From Hephaestia caeni (GTDB lineage: Bacteria > Pseudomonadota > Alphaproteobacteria > Sphingomonadales > Sphingomonadaceae): a DNA stretch of 64,000 nucleotides. The notes beneath the pieces are model-generated. The model was not told the DNA's origin, made no database searches, and saw only the letters and a program-made list of their open reading frames with translations. Positions 36,739 to 45,380 of the stretch are shown here, in pieces. A program made the position numbers and the translations under genes. The DNA is taken from the NCBI RefSeq assembly GCF_003550065.1, contig NZ_QXDC01000004.1:558001-622000 (forward strand). The letters are read 5' to 3'. The stretch's first letter is position 1, and every line of letters starts with the position of its first letter.

Positions 36739-37917
36739 ATGCGTTCCGCCGTCATCGTCTCCACCGCCCGCACCCCCATCGGCCGCGCCTATCGGGGCGC
36801 GTTCAACGCTCTGCCGTCGCCGACGCTCGCCGCCAGATCGATCGAGGCCGCGGTGCAGCGCGCCGGGATCGACGGCGCCGAGGTGCAGGACGTCGTGTTC
36901 GGTGCCGCGCTCCAGCAGGGCTATCAGGCGACCAACATCGCCCGCCAGTCGCTACTGCGCGCGGGGTTACCAGTGACAGTCGCGGGCATGTCGGTCGATC
37001 GCCAGTGCGCGTCGGGGCTGATGGCGATCGCCACCGCCGCCAAGGAGATCATCGACGATCGCATGGACGTGACGATCGGCGGCGGCGTCGAATCGATCAG
37101 CCTCGTCCAAACCCCGCAGATGCGCGTCGCACCCGATCCCGAGCTGCTGGCGATGCACGACGATATCTACATGCCGATGCTGCAAACCGCCGAGGTCGTC
37201 GCCAAGCGCTACAATATCAGTCGCGAGGCGATGGACGAATACGCCCTCCAGTCGCAGCAGCGCACCGCCGCCGCGCAGGCCGCGGGCAAGTTCGACGGCG
37301 AGATCGTCCCCGTCACCGCGACGATGAACGTGACCAACAAGGAGACCAAGGAGGTCTCCCAAAAGCAGGTCACGCTCAGCAAGGACGAGGGCAATCGCCC
37401 CGAGACCAATATCGAGGGACTGCGCGCGCTCCAGCCGGTGCTCGGCCCCGACATGACGATCACCGCGGGCAACGCCAGCCAATTGTCCGACGGCTCATCG
37501 GCAGCGGTGCTGATGGAAGAAAAGCTCGCCGAAAAGCGCGGCCTCCAGCCGCTCGGCCGCTATGTCGGCATCGCGGTCGCGGGCACCAAGCCCGACGAGA
37601 TGGGGATCGGCCCGGTGTTCGCGATTCCCAAATTGCTCGAACGCTTCGATCTCAAGATGGACGATATCGGGCTGTGGGAGCTAAACGAGGCGTTCGCGGT
37701 GCAGGTGCTCTATTGCCGCGACAAGCTCGGCATCCCCAACGATCTGCTCAACGTCAACGGCGGTGCAATCTCGATCGGCCATCCGTACGGCATGTCGGGC
37801 GCCCGGATGACGGGCCACGCGCTGATCGAGGGCAAGAGGCGCGGCGCAAAATACGTCGTCGTCACGATGTGCATCGGCGGCGGCCAGGGCGCGGCGGGAT
37901 TGTTCGAGGTATTGTAG
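36739..37917 (+). CDS. Acetyl-CoA acyltransferase (thiolase)
   Basis: A 392-residue thiolase that cleaves or forms 3-ketoacyl-CoA. The catalytic residues are all visible: nucleophile C90 in [11 protein letters not shown], the histidine in [13 protein letters not shown] (about 349) and the second cysteine in [11 protein letters not shown] (about 379). Sequence style is closer to degradative acyl-CoA thiolases than to PhaA, but the specificity is uncertain. An AAAGGAAAAG site precedes the ATG. Confidence 0.92.
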   Translation: MRSAVIVSTARTPIGRAYRGAFNALPSPTLAARSIEAAVQRAGIDGAEVQDVVFGAALQQGYQATNIARQSLLRAGLPVTVAGMSVDRQCASGLMAIATAAKEIIDDRMDVTIGGGVESISLVQTPQMRVAPDPELLAMHDDIYMPMLQTAEVVAKRYNISREAMDEYALQSQQRTAAAQAAGKFDGEIVPVTATMNVTNKETKEVSQKQVTLSKDEGNRPETNIEGLRALQPVLGPDMTITAGNASQLSDGSSAAVLMEEKLAEKRGLQPLGRYVGIAVAGTKPDEMGIGPVFAIPKLLERFDLKMDDIGLWELNEAFAVQVLYCRDKLGIPNDLLNVNGGAISIGHPYGMSGARMTGHALIEGKRRGAKYVVVTMCIGGGQGAAGLFEVL

Positions 37918-37926
37918 GCCGATCCT

Positions 37927-37950
37927 GCCCCTCCCTCGCGCGGGAGGGGC
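37927..37950 (+). terminator. Hairpin after the thiolase gene
   Basis: A perfect stem GCCCCTCCC / GGGAGGGGC with a six-base loop, ten bases after the stop. No T-run follows, so it could equally be a minimal family-C palindrome. Confidence 0.5.
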
Positions 37951-38070
37951 GATCGTTCGGACACGATCTTTCCCAGAACAAAGGGATTTTGTTGTTAACT
38001 TCCGCGTGGTAGCGATCCCTTTCGCGAGAGCCGACGACGACAGGCGGCCTCGAACAAGGAGGGAGGCCGG

Positions 38071-39018
38071 ATGGGGGCCGACGAAACGGGGCTGGTGGCC
38101 GATATCGGCCGCCAATCGGTGCGCTTTGGGCTGAGCGGCGGCAAGCAGGGGCTGGTGCCGCGCGACGTGCACCATTTCAACACCGCCGATCATCCCACCT
38201 TCACCAGCGCGCTCGTCGCCTATCTGCACCGGATGGGGCTGGAGAACCGCACACTGCCGAGCGCGCTGGCAATCGCGGGCGCGGTCCGCGGCGATGTCGT
38301 CAACATGACGGGCAGCCGCTGGTACATCTCGCTCTCCGGCGTAGAGGCGGTGCTGCGGACGCGCCCCACCGCGCTCAACGAATGCGCGGCGGTCGCCCTC
38401 GCGCTCAGCCAGCTTCCCGACAGCGCGTTCATGCCGCTCCCCGGCCCCGCGATGCGGCGCGTGCGACCGGGCGGCACCTTCCTGCTCGTCGGCCCCGGCA
38501 CCGGCCTGGGCGTGTCCGCACTCATCACCGCCGGCGACCGGTTCGTGCCGGTGCAGAGCGAAGCCGCTCACATGACCTTCGCCGCACGCACGCCGGAGGA
38601 AACGCGCGTCGTCGCGCACCTCGCACGCCAGGCGCGGCGGACGAGCAACGAGGCACTGCTCAGCGGCCCCGGCCTCGTCACCGCTTATGCCGCGCTGGGC
38701 GGCACCACTACGCCCGCGCCCGAGGAGATCACGCGCAACGCCGCGCGCGATCCCGTCGCGCAGGCCGCGCTCACGACCTTCATCGGCGCGCTTGGGTCGG
38801 TGATCGGCAACCTCGTGCTCGCGTTCGGCGCGTGGGACGGCGTGTTTCTGACCGGCGCAATCGCCCGCGCGCTCCACCACAAGCTCGCCGATCCCGTCCT
38901 TCGACACCGGATGACCGAGAAGGAAGCGTTCGGGCGGCAGCTCGCCGACGTGCCGATCGCGGTCGTCAACCGCAACGATCTCGAACTCCTCGGCGCCGCC
39001 GCCGCGCTCGGGGGGTAG
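38071..39018 (+). CDS. glk: Glucokinase
   Basis: A 315-residue bacterial Glk-type kinase phosphorylating glucose in the cytoplasm. The phosphate-binding ADIGRQSVRFGL motif begins at about residue 10. LVGPGTGLGVSALI is the adenosine-side glycine loop, and the QSEAAHMTFAA block matches the Glk family. GNLVLAFGAWDGVFLTGAIA follows near 255. AAGGAGG is the ribosome site. Single gene; its end is close to the terminator of the convergent outer-membrane protein gene. Confidence 0.88.
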   Translation: MGADETGLVADIGRQSVRFGLSGGKQGLVPRDVHHFNTADHPTFTSALVAYLHRMGLENRTLPSALAIAGAVRGDVVNMTGSRWYISLSGVEAVLRTRPTALNECAAVALALSQLPDSAFMPLPGPAMRRVRPGGTFLLVGPGTGLGVSALITAGDRFVPVQSEAAHMTFAARTPEETRVVAHLARQARRTSNEALLSGPGLVTAYAALGGTTTPAPEEITRNAARDPVAQAALTTFIGALGSVIGNLVLAFGAWDGVFLTGAIARALHHKLADPVLRHRMTEKEAFGRQLADVPIAVVNRNDLELLGAAAALGG

Positions 39019-39068
39019 GACGGCGGAGTCCGCGGCGCCGACTCGGCGCCGCCGATCGCGCGCCGCAC

Positions 39069-39098
39069 AAAAAAGGCCGGCGACTCGCGCCGCCGGCC
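39069..39098 (-). terminator. Rho-independent terminator of the outer-membrane protein gene
   Basis: On the minus strand GGCCGGCG / CGCCGGCC pair around eight bases and TTTTTTG follows. It lies 24 bases after the stop at 39122. Confidence 0.82.
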
Positions 39099-39121
39099 TC
39101 CCTTGCTCGCGATGGTGGCGA

Positions 39122-39703
39122 TCAGAATTGCGCGATAAGGCCCGCCATCGGGCGGAAGCTGTGCGCGTCACCATAAGTGTCGACTTCGAGCCGGACGCGG
39201 ACGTCGTTCATCTTCTTGCCCGCCGGCGCGAATTCGGTGCCGACGCCGTAGACCATTTCGCCGTAATCGCCGCTGTTCGGGCCGAGAGCGTCGAAATTGA
39301 CCCAGCGATAACCGACCTTGCCGTAGAACAGGCCGGTATCGCCCGCGCGAACACCGAAGCGCCCGGCGGCACCATATTCCCAATCGATGTCGCCGGTGAA
39401 TCCCTTGGCGACGCTGCCCTCGACGCCCGCGAAGACCGGGCCGAGCGGCACGTTCACACCGGCGACGCCCTCGATGAGGCCGCCCTTGTAATTCTGGCCC
39501 GCGGGAACCGGGATGCCCGAATGGGTCACCTCGTCGTCGAACCGCTCATAGCCGCCGATGATGCCGACATAGGGCTCGATGCCGAAGGCCCGCGTGCCGT
39601 CGGCGGTTTCGACCGCACCGGTATCGGTGCTGGCGTCCTGCGCGAACGCGGGGACGGCGACGAAGACGGCCGCGCTGGCGACCGTCCAGAAAAACTTGCG
39701 CAT
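39122..39703 (-). CDS. Opacity/porin-like outer-membrane beta-barrel protein
   Basis: A 193-residue protein with a signal peptide (1-22, cut after AFA). It has alternating strand patterns such as PYVGIIGGYERFDD, GLFYGKVGYRWVNFD and VRVRLEVDTYG, and ends in phenylalanine, as expected of an eight-stranded barrel. The role is unknown; these are abundant surface proteins in sphingomonads. A GAGGAATTCCC site precedes the ATG. It has its own terminator. The 210 bases upstream contain no other gene that I can see. Confidence 0.82.
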   Translation of the reverse strand: MRKFFWTVASAAVFVAVPAFAQDASTDTGAVETADGTRAFGIEPYVGIIGGYERFDDEVTHSGIPVPAGQNYKGGLIEGVAGVNVPLGPVFAGVEGSVAKGFTGDIDWEYGAAGRFGVRAGDTGLFYGKVGYRWVNFDALGPNSGDYGEMVYGVGTEFAPAGKKMNDVRVRLEVDTYGDAHSFRPMAGLIAQF

Positions 39704-39913
39704 GTGGGAATTCCTCTTGCTGTACCTGTTACATCAGCCGGCGCCCGAGAGGGTCGCGGGTCGGTCGCGGCTGCAAGAGATCAAACCACGCGATGCTTGA
39801 ATTGTTGCAATGCGGTGACAAAAGATGCGCCGATTCCGGCGACTGTTGCTATCAGGCCACGCTTTCTTTCGCTGCGATGAACAAATAATGCTGCATCGCA
39901 CATGAGCCCCGGT

Positions 39914-40594
39914 TCAGGGACGGGGCGCGACGTCGCTCTTGACGATGTGCCAGCTTTTGTCCTCAGCCGTGGCGCCGGGAATCTCGGCGGTGCGGTGGAG
40001 CGTCACCGATCCGCGCCTGTTGAAAGGCTGCTCGCCGTCTTTGAGCGTGCCGTAGACCTGCACGGGCACCTCGACATAGCGTTGCCCGGCGCCGGCATCG
40101 ACGCGGCCCGGCGCGCCGATATTGGCGTGATAGTCCTTGTACTTGCCGAATGCCGCCGCGAACGCCTCGGCGCTCATTCCCGAGGCCTTGCCGCCCTCGC
40201 TCCAGAGCTGCCACGCCTCACGATACTTCCCCTGCTCGAGCAGCGCGTAATAGGTCTGGACGACGTTGGCCGCCCCTTGCGCGCTTTCGGGCGTGAACGG
40301 CGCCTCGGATACGGGCGTGCGATCGTCGGGCAGGCCGCCGGGTTCGCCCGGTGCCGGCGGATTGGCGGCGGGGCTCGGTGCCGGCACCGGTGCGGGCGTC
40401 GGCACAGACGTCGGCTGGTTCTCAAGCGCGTTCGCGGCATAGGTATCGATATCACCCTGCGCTTCGGTCGCTGCCACGTTGATGTCGATCGCGTTGAGCG
40501 ATTCGCGTGCGCCGTTGCCCACGGTCGTGGGGTCGCCCCCGCCGCACGCCGCCAGTGCCAACGTCAAGGTCACGATACCCGATCTCAGATGCAC
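39914..40594 (-). CDS. Lipoprotein with proline-rich linker
   Basis: A 226-residue lipoprotein. The GTG start at 40594 is favoured by AGGAATC just upstream. The signal peptide ends in the lipobox LAAC (Cys near residue 17). A Pro/Ala-rich linker (about 60-90) leads to a globular part with VVQTYYALLEQGKYREAWQLW, an NTF2-like first helix, then strands such as RYVEVPVQVYGTLKDGEQ. Such folds often bind small ligands or act as accessory envelope proteins. Precise role unknown. Confidence 0.75.
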   Translation of the reverse strand: MHLRSGIVTLTLALAACGGGDPTTVGNGARESLNAIDINVAATEAQGDIDTYAANALENQPTSVPTPAPVPAPSPAANPPAPGEPGGLPDDRTPVSEAPFTPESAQGAANVVQTYYALLEQGKYREAWQLWSEGGKASGMSAEAFAAAFGKYKDYHANIGAPGRVDAGAGQRYVEVPVQVYGTLKDGEQPFNRRGSVTLHRTAEIPGATAEDKSWHIVKSDVAPRP

Positions 40595-40670
40595 GATTCC
40601 TGTCCCGGTCCATGATGCGAGAGAGAGCCAACGCGGGCATCGCCGCGCACGTTCCACGTCCGCGTGGCGC

Positions 40671-41009
40671 TCAAGGCTCTAGCGCGTCCTCATCGTCGTC
40701 GTCGAGACCGTCCTCGTCGTCGGTTGCGTCATCGACATCGGCCTGGTCGTCGTCCTCATCCATGTCGGCATCGGACTCGCGATAATCGTCGCTTTCCTCG
40801 CCGAGTTCGTCGTCCCCCATCAGCAGGTCGTCTTCCTCGTCGATGTCGTCGTCATCGCCCAGATCGGGATCGAGATCGACCATGATCGTGCCGTCGCTCG
40901 GGCCGGTGCGCGTCGTCTCCAGAATTTCGGCGCGCTGGCTCTCGTCATAGCCTTCCTCGTCATAGCCGTCGTCGCCCGGGCCGTGCCCGGAAACCTGATA
41001 ACCGCCCAT
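40671..41009 (-). CDS. Extremely acidic low-complexity protein
   Basis: A 112-residue protein starting MGGYQVSGHGPGDDGYDEEG. From residue 45 to the end about 60 percent of residues are Asp or Glu, with very few basic residues. The N-terminal part (QRAEILETTRTGPSDGTIMVD) looks more ordered and may be a short conserved motif. Such charge could mimic DNA or bind divalent cations or basic proteins. No family is recognised and the function is unknown. It is downstream of the MFS exporter on the same strand. Confidence 0.68.
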   Translation of the reverse strand: MGGYQVSGHGPGDDGYDEEGYDESQRAEILETTRTGPSDGTIMVDLDPDLGDDDDIDEEDDLLMGDDELGEESDDYRESDADMDEDDDQADVDDATDDEDGLDDDDEDALEP

Positions 41010-41104
41010 CGTCCGTCTCCACCGGCCGCGCCTCGCGGCCATCACCCGAATCGCGAACGGCGCAGACGCCCTGCCGGTTCCCGCGCGGTGCGGTGAAATG
41101 ACGG

Positions 41105-42334
41105 TCAAGTGGGGCGGAACAGCCGTCCGCGTTCGACCAGCGCGACGATCGCCAGCGCGATCAGCCCCGCCACGAAGAAGCCGAGGAACAGCGGCACCGT
41201 CGTCCCGTCGAATGCCTGGCCGATCCCTGCGCCGATCAGCGCGCCGACGGTGACGGTGGTGAAGCCCTGAACGCTCGATGCGGTGCCCGCGATCGCCCCC
41301 ATATTCTCCATCGCCATCGCCGAGAAATTGGAGGTTGCGAGCCCGAAGCACCCCATCGTCAGCGCCTGGATGACCGCGAAGGTGGCAAGCGTCTCCCAGC
41401 CCGCCAACGCGACGACGAGATGCAGCCCCGACAGCAGGATGAGGCCGACCAGCGCCGAATGCGAGATCCGCCGCGTGCCGACCACCATCACGATGCGCGA
41501 GTTGAGGAAATTGGCGACCGCCATCGTCGAGGCGGTGATCGCGAACACAAGGACGAGCAGCTTGGGGGCATCGAACACGTCGAACACGATCTGCTGAACC
41601 GAATTGATGAAGCCGTAGAGCGCCCCCATCAGCGCGGTCGAGGCAAGTGTGTAGCCCAACGACCAGCGGTCGGTGATCGTCATCCGCCAGCCGCCCGCGA
41701 GCCGCCTGAACGAGAGTGGCATCCGGTCGATCGGATGCAGCGTCTCGGGCATCCGCATCCAGAACCACAGCAGCACCCCGGCCGAGATCACGCCGATCAT
41801 CGCGAAGATCAGCCGCCACGATCCGAACAGCAGGATCGTCTGCCCCACGGTCGGCGCGAGCACCGGCGCGGCCATGAAGACGATGAAGGCCAGACTCATC
41901 ACGCGCGCCATCGCCCGGCCCGAATAGCAGTCGCGCACCAACGCCACCGTCACCACGCGCGAGGCGGCGATCGCGGTGCCGCCGATGAAGCGTGCGATCA
42001 GCAGCAACTCGAAGCTCGCCGAGAAGGCCGCAACGAAATTGGCGATCACATAGGCCGCGAGCGCGACCCCGAGCACCGGCTTGCGCCCGAAGCGATCGGC
42101 GAGTGGCCCATGCGCGAGCTGCGCGACGCCGAAGCCGATCAGGAAGGCGGTGATGACGAGTTGGCGCTCATTGGCGGTCTTGACCCCCAACGCGTCGCCG
42201 ATCGCGGGCAGCGCGGGCAACATCGAATCGATCCCGAGCGCGGTCAGCGCCATCAGCGCGGCGACGAGCGCGACGAACTCGCGAAAGCCGAGCGGCGGCG
42301 CGTCGGGCGCGATCCTGGCGGGCTGGGTACTCAT
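41105..42334 (-). CDS. MFS exporter, Bcr/CflA drug-resistance family
   Basis: A 409-residue inner-membrane transporter with 12 hydrophobic segments. The conserved loop between helices 2 and 3 reads GPLADRFGRKPVLG, and RDCYSGRAMARVMS follows helix 4, a mark of the Bcr/CflA subfamily. It exports small toxic compounds with protons; substrate unknown. Start MSTQPARIAP at 42334 preferred (a Met five codons upstream also exists). It is divergent from a lipoprotein gene. Confidence 0.9.
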   Translation of the reverse strand: MSTQPARIAPDAPPLGFREFVALVAALMALTALGIDSMLPALPAIGDALGVKTANERQLVITAFLIGFGVAQLAHGPLADRFGRKPVLGVALAAYVIANFVAAFSASFELLLIARFIGGTAIAASRVVTVALVRDCYSGRAMARVMSLAFIVFMAAPVLAPTVGQTILLFGSWRLIFAMIGVISAGVLLWFWMRMPETLHPIDRMPLSFRRLAGGWRMTITDRWSLGYTLASTALMGALYGFINSVQQIVFDVFDAPKLLVLVFAITASTMAVANFLNSRIVMVVGTRRISHSALVGLILLSGLHLVVALAGWETLATFAVIQALTMGCFGLATSNFSAMAMENMGAIAGTASSVQGFTTVTVGALIGAGIGQAFDGTTVPLFLGFFVAGLIALAIVALVERGRLFRPT

Positions 42335-42404
42335 GTTGCGGTGCGTCATGCCTCAAAGCCGGCCCCGCGTCACCCCGTCTTGACGCACAACGGGCGTGAT
42401 CATA

Positions 42405-42426
42405 GTGTATTGCTATAACAATACAC
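42405..42426. promoter_or_regulatory. Perfect dyad before the lipoprotein gene, probable operator
   Basis: GTGTATTG, six bases (CTATAA), then CAATACAC: 8-base perfect arms, 15 bases before the ATG of the lipoprotein gene. The AT-rich make-up stands out in GC-rich DNA. A GntR-type repressor is a reasonable guess; none is encoded alongside. Confidence 0.68.
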
Positions 42427-42441
42427 GAAAGGAGCCGCGCG

Positions 42442-42939
42442 ATGTGGCGTTCGCTGATCCTTCTCACTGCCGTCGTGCCGGTTGCTGCCTGCGGGTCGAA
42501 CGGCGATTCCGGCACGACGATCACGATCAACAGCACCGACAGCGATGGCAATGTCGTCGCCCGCGCCGACGGTGCATCGGGGAAGGTATCGGTCGATCTG
42601 CCGGGCTTTTCGGGCGAACTGAAGCTGCCCAAAATCCATCTCGATGCCGAGGATTTCGATCTGAACGGGGTCCATCTCTATCCCGGATCGCAGATCGCCA
42701 ACATGGCGGTCGACGCCAAGGGCGATAAGGGTGGCGTGGTCACGGTCGATTTCGACAGCCCTGCCGATCCCGCGACGGTTCGCGACTGGTTCAACGGAAA
42801 ACTCGGTGCGGCCGGCTTTTCGCTGACGACGAAGGGCGACGGCCTGGTCGGCACGACCGACGAAGGCAAACCTTTCCGGCTCGACATCACCCCGGCGGCA
42901 GGCGGCCATGCGACCGGAAAGATCGTCGTCAGCGGCTGA
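42442..42939 (+). CDS. Lipoprotein of unknown function under a dyad operator
   Basis: A 165-residue lipoprotein: signal peptide, lipobox VAAC with Cys17, then a glycine/serine/threonine stretch. A beta-rich domain follows (about 50-165) with VSVDLPGFSGELKLP and FNGKLGAAGFSLTTKGDG. GAAAGGAG is the ribosome site. The dyad at 42405-42426 almost abuts the ribosome site, so expression is probably controlled by a repressor. Function unknown. Confidence 0.78.
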   Translation: MWRSLILLTAVVPVAACGSNGDSGTTITINSTDSDGNVVARADGASGKVSVDLPGFSGELKLPKIHLDAEDFDLNGVHLYPGSQIANMAVDAKGDKGGVVTVDFDSPADPATVRDWFNGKLGAAGFSLTTKGDGLVGTTDEGKPFRLDITPAAGGHATGKIVVSG

Positions 42940-42998
42940 CCGGCTGTTCGCGGCGGCGGCGGCCATCTATAACGATTCGTTTCCCGCACACGGATCCG

Positions 42999-43958
42999 AT
43001 GACCATGCTCGATACCCCCGCCGCTCATGTTCCCACGCTCAGCCTCGCCGATCAGGCGCGCGACCCGGATGGGTTCGCCGCAGCGTTCGGCGGCTCGTTC
43101 GAGCGCTTCGGCTTCGCGATCGTCGCCGATCACGGCATCGATCAACACCTGATCGACCGCGCCTGGGCGCTCACCGAGGCGCTGTTCGCGCTGCCCGAGG
43201 ACGAAAAGCGCGGCTATCATATTGCCGGTGGCGGCGGCGCGCGCGGCTACACGCCGTTCAAGACCGAGATCGCCAAGGGCGCCGAGGCGGTCGATCTCAA
43301 GGAATTCTGGCACGTCGGCCGCGACCTGCCCGAAGGGCACAAATACGCGCGCGACATGGCGCCCAATGTCTGGCCCGATCGGCCCGAAGGTTTCCGCGAC
43401 GCCTTCATCGAATTGTTCGCCGCGTTCGACGCCGCCGGAGATCGATTGCTGTCCGCCATCGCGCGCCATCTGGGATTGGTGCCCGACTGGTTCGACCGCG
43501 CGGTCAAGGACGGCAACAGCGTGCTGCGCCTGCTCCATTATCCGCCCATCCCCGCCGATGCCGAGGGCGTCCGCGCCGGCGCGCACGAAGACATCAACCT
43601 CATCACGCTCCTGCTCGGCGCCGAGGAAGCGGGGCTCGAACTGCTCGACAAGGATGGCCGCTGGCTCGCGATCCGGCCGCCCGAAGGCGCGATGGTCGTC
43701 AATGTGGGCGATATGTTGCAGCGGCTGACCAACCACGTCCTTCCCTCGACCACGCACCGCGTCGTCAACCCACCGCCCGAACGCCGCGGGCATTCGCGCT
43801 ATTCGATGCCCTTCTTCCTGCACCCGGCGCCCGATTTCCTGATCGAGACGCTGCCCGGCTGCGTCAGCGCCGCCAATCCCGATCGCCATCCCGAGCCGAT
43901 CACCGCACACGATTATCTGCACGAGCGGCTGGTCGAGATCGGGCTGGTGAAGAAATAG
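42999..43958 (+). CDS. Isopenicillin-N-synthase-like 2-oxoglutarate/Fe(II) oxygenase
   Basis: A 319-residue non-haem iron oxygenase of the IPNS/flavanone-hydroxylase type. It has the N-terminal DIOX_N region (about 10-130) and the iron ligands H196, D198 (AHEDINLITLL) and H253 (THRVVNP). The 2-oxoglutarate-binding arginine is R267 in SRYSMPFF. Substrate unknown; the group covers many hydroxylations, so antibiotic synthesis should not be assumed. Single gene followed by palindrome B4. Confidence 0.88.
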   Translation: MTMLDTPAAHVPTLSLADQARDPDGFAAAFGGSFERFGFAIVADHGIDQHLIDRAWALTEALFALPEDEKRGYHIAGGGGARGYTPFKTEIAKGAEAVDLKEFWHVGRDLPEGHKYARDMAPNVWPDRPEGFRDAFIELFAAFDAAGDRLLSAIARHLGLVPDWFDRAVKDGNSVLRLLHYPPIPADAEGVRAGAHEDINLITLLLGAEEAGLELLDKDGRWLAIRPPEGAMVVNVGDMLQRLTNHVLPSTTHRVVNPPPERRGHSRYSMPFFLHPAPDFLIETLPGCVSAANPDRHPEPITAHDYLHERLVEIGLVKK

Positions 43959-43978
43959 GCCGCACTCAGGAAATTACC

Positions 43979-44072
43979 GTCACCCTGAACTTGTTTCAGG
44001 GCCCATCCAGCCGCTAGAGAGCCGATCCCGGCGCTTGCCGCCTGATAGATGCTGAAACGAGTTCGGCATGAC
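43979..44072. repeat. Palindromic element B4
   Basis: About 94 bases, left end GTCACCCTGAACTTGTTTCAGG, right end CTGAAACGAGTTCGGCATGAC. It lies immediately before hom and ends 18 bases from its start codon. Confidence 0.8.
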
Positions 44073-44090
44073 GGTTGAAGAGGGACTTGC

Positions 44091-45380
44091 ATGACCGAAC
44101 CGTTGCGTGTTGCGATCGCCGGCCTGGGCACGGTCGGCGCCGGCGTGATCAAGCTGCTCGACGCGAACGGCGCGCTGATCGCACGGCGCGCCGGACGGAA
44201 AATCGAGATCGTCGCGGTATCCGCGCGCGATCGCGCCAAGGATCGCGGCGTCGACATCACGCGCTTCGATTGGGTCGACGACACCGGCGGACTCGCCCGG
44301 CACGAACGTGCCGATGTGGTGGTCGAACTGATCGGCGGATCGGACGGCCCGGCGCTCACGCTGGCGCGCGAGACGCTGAAGCAGGGTCGCCATTTCGTCA
44401 CCGCCAACAAGGCGATGATCGCGCATCACGGGCTCGAACTCGCCCGCGCCGCTGAAACCACCAACGCCGCACTCAAGTTCGAGGCGGCGGTCGCGGGCGG
44501 CATTCCGGTCATCAAGGGCCTGCGCGAAGGCGCCGCCGCCAACGAGATCGGCCGCGTCTACGGCGTGCTCAACGGCACCTGCAATTTCATCCTGTCCAAG
44601 ATGGAAAGCGAAGGCCGCGATTTCGGTGACGTGCTCGCCGAGGCGCAGGCGCTGGGCTATGCCGAGGCTGATCCGGGCTTCGACATCGACGGCGTCGATG
44701 CCGCGCACAAGCTCGCGATCCTCGCCAGTCTCGCGTTCGGCACGCGGCCTGCCTTCGATCAGGTCGCGATCACCGGCATCCGCGAGGTGATCGCCGCCGA
44801 TATCGCCGAGGCCGCGTCGCTCGGCTATCGCCTCCGCCTGGTCGGCGTCGCCGAGGCGAACGGCACGGGCCTGTTCCAGCGCGTCCATCCGCACCTCGTC
44901 CCGCTCGATCATCCGCTCGCGCATGTCGCGGGCTCACTCAATGCGGTCGTCGCCGAGGGCAATTTCGTCGGGCGGCTGTTCTTCGAAGGCGCGGGCGCCG
45001 GCGATGGCCCGACCGCGAGCGCCGTGGTCGCCGACCTGATCGACATCGCGCGCGGCGAATTCGGCCCCGCCTTCGCGATGCCCGCCGACGCGCTCGCCGC
45101 CGAAGCCGGGGCCGACACCGGCGATCGACGCGGTCGGGCCTATCTGCGCTTCGCGGTTGCCGATAAACTGGGCGTGCTCGCCGAAATCGCCGCCGCGATG
45201 CGCGATGCCGGCGTCTCGATCGAAAGCCTGATCCAGCGCGGAGCGATGCCCGACGGCAGCGTGATCGTCGCGATCGTCACCCACGAAGGCCCCGAGCGCA
45301 GCGTTGCCGCGGCGCTCGACAAGCTGCGCGGCTCACCGAGCCTCGCGGGCGAGCCGATGTGGATGCCGATCCTCGGCTAA
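44091..45380 (+). CDS. hom: Homoserine dehydrogenase
   Basis: Reduces aspartate semialdehyde to homoserine for threonine and methionine synthesis. The 429 residues begin with the NAD(P) fold GLGTVGAGV (11-19). The conserved middle VYGVLNGTCNFILSKM, AEADPGFDIDGVDAAHK follows (about 165-215). A C-terminal ACT domain (about 345-425, LRFAVADKLGVLAEIAAAM) indicates feedback control, probably by threonine. Its stop overlaps the stop of the convergent mannosyltransferase-like gene. Confidence 0.94.
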   Translation: MTEPLRVAIAGLGTVGAGVIKLLDANGALIARRAGRKIEIVAVSARDRAKDRGVDITRFDWVDDTGGLARHERADVVVELIGGSDGPALTLARETLKQGRHFVTANKAMIAHHGLELARAAETTNAALKFEAAVAGGIPVIKGLREGAAANEIGRVYGVLNGTCNFILSKMESEGRDFGDVLAEAQALGYAEADPGFDIDGVDAAHKLAILASLAFGTRPAFDQVAITGIREVIAADIAEAASLGYRLRLVGVAEANGTGLFQRVHPHLVPLDHPLAHVAGSLNAVVAEGNFVGRLFFEGAGAGDGPTASAVVADLIDIARGEFGPAFAMPADALAAEAGADTGDRRGRAYLRFAVADKLGVLAEIAAAMRDAGVSIESLIQRGAMPDGSVIVAIVTHEGPERSVAAALDKLRGSPSLAGEPMWMPILG

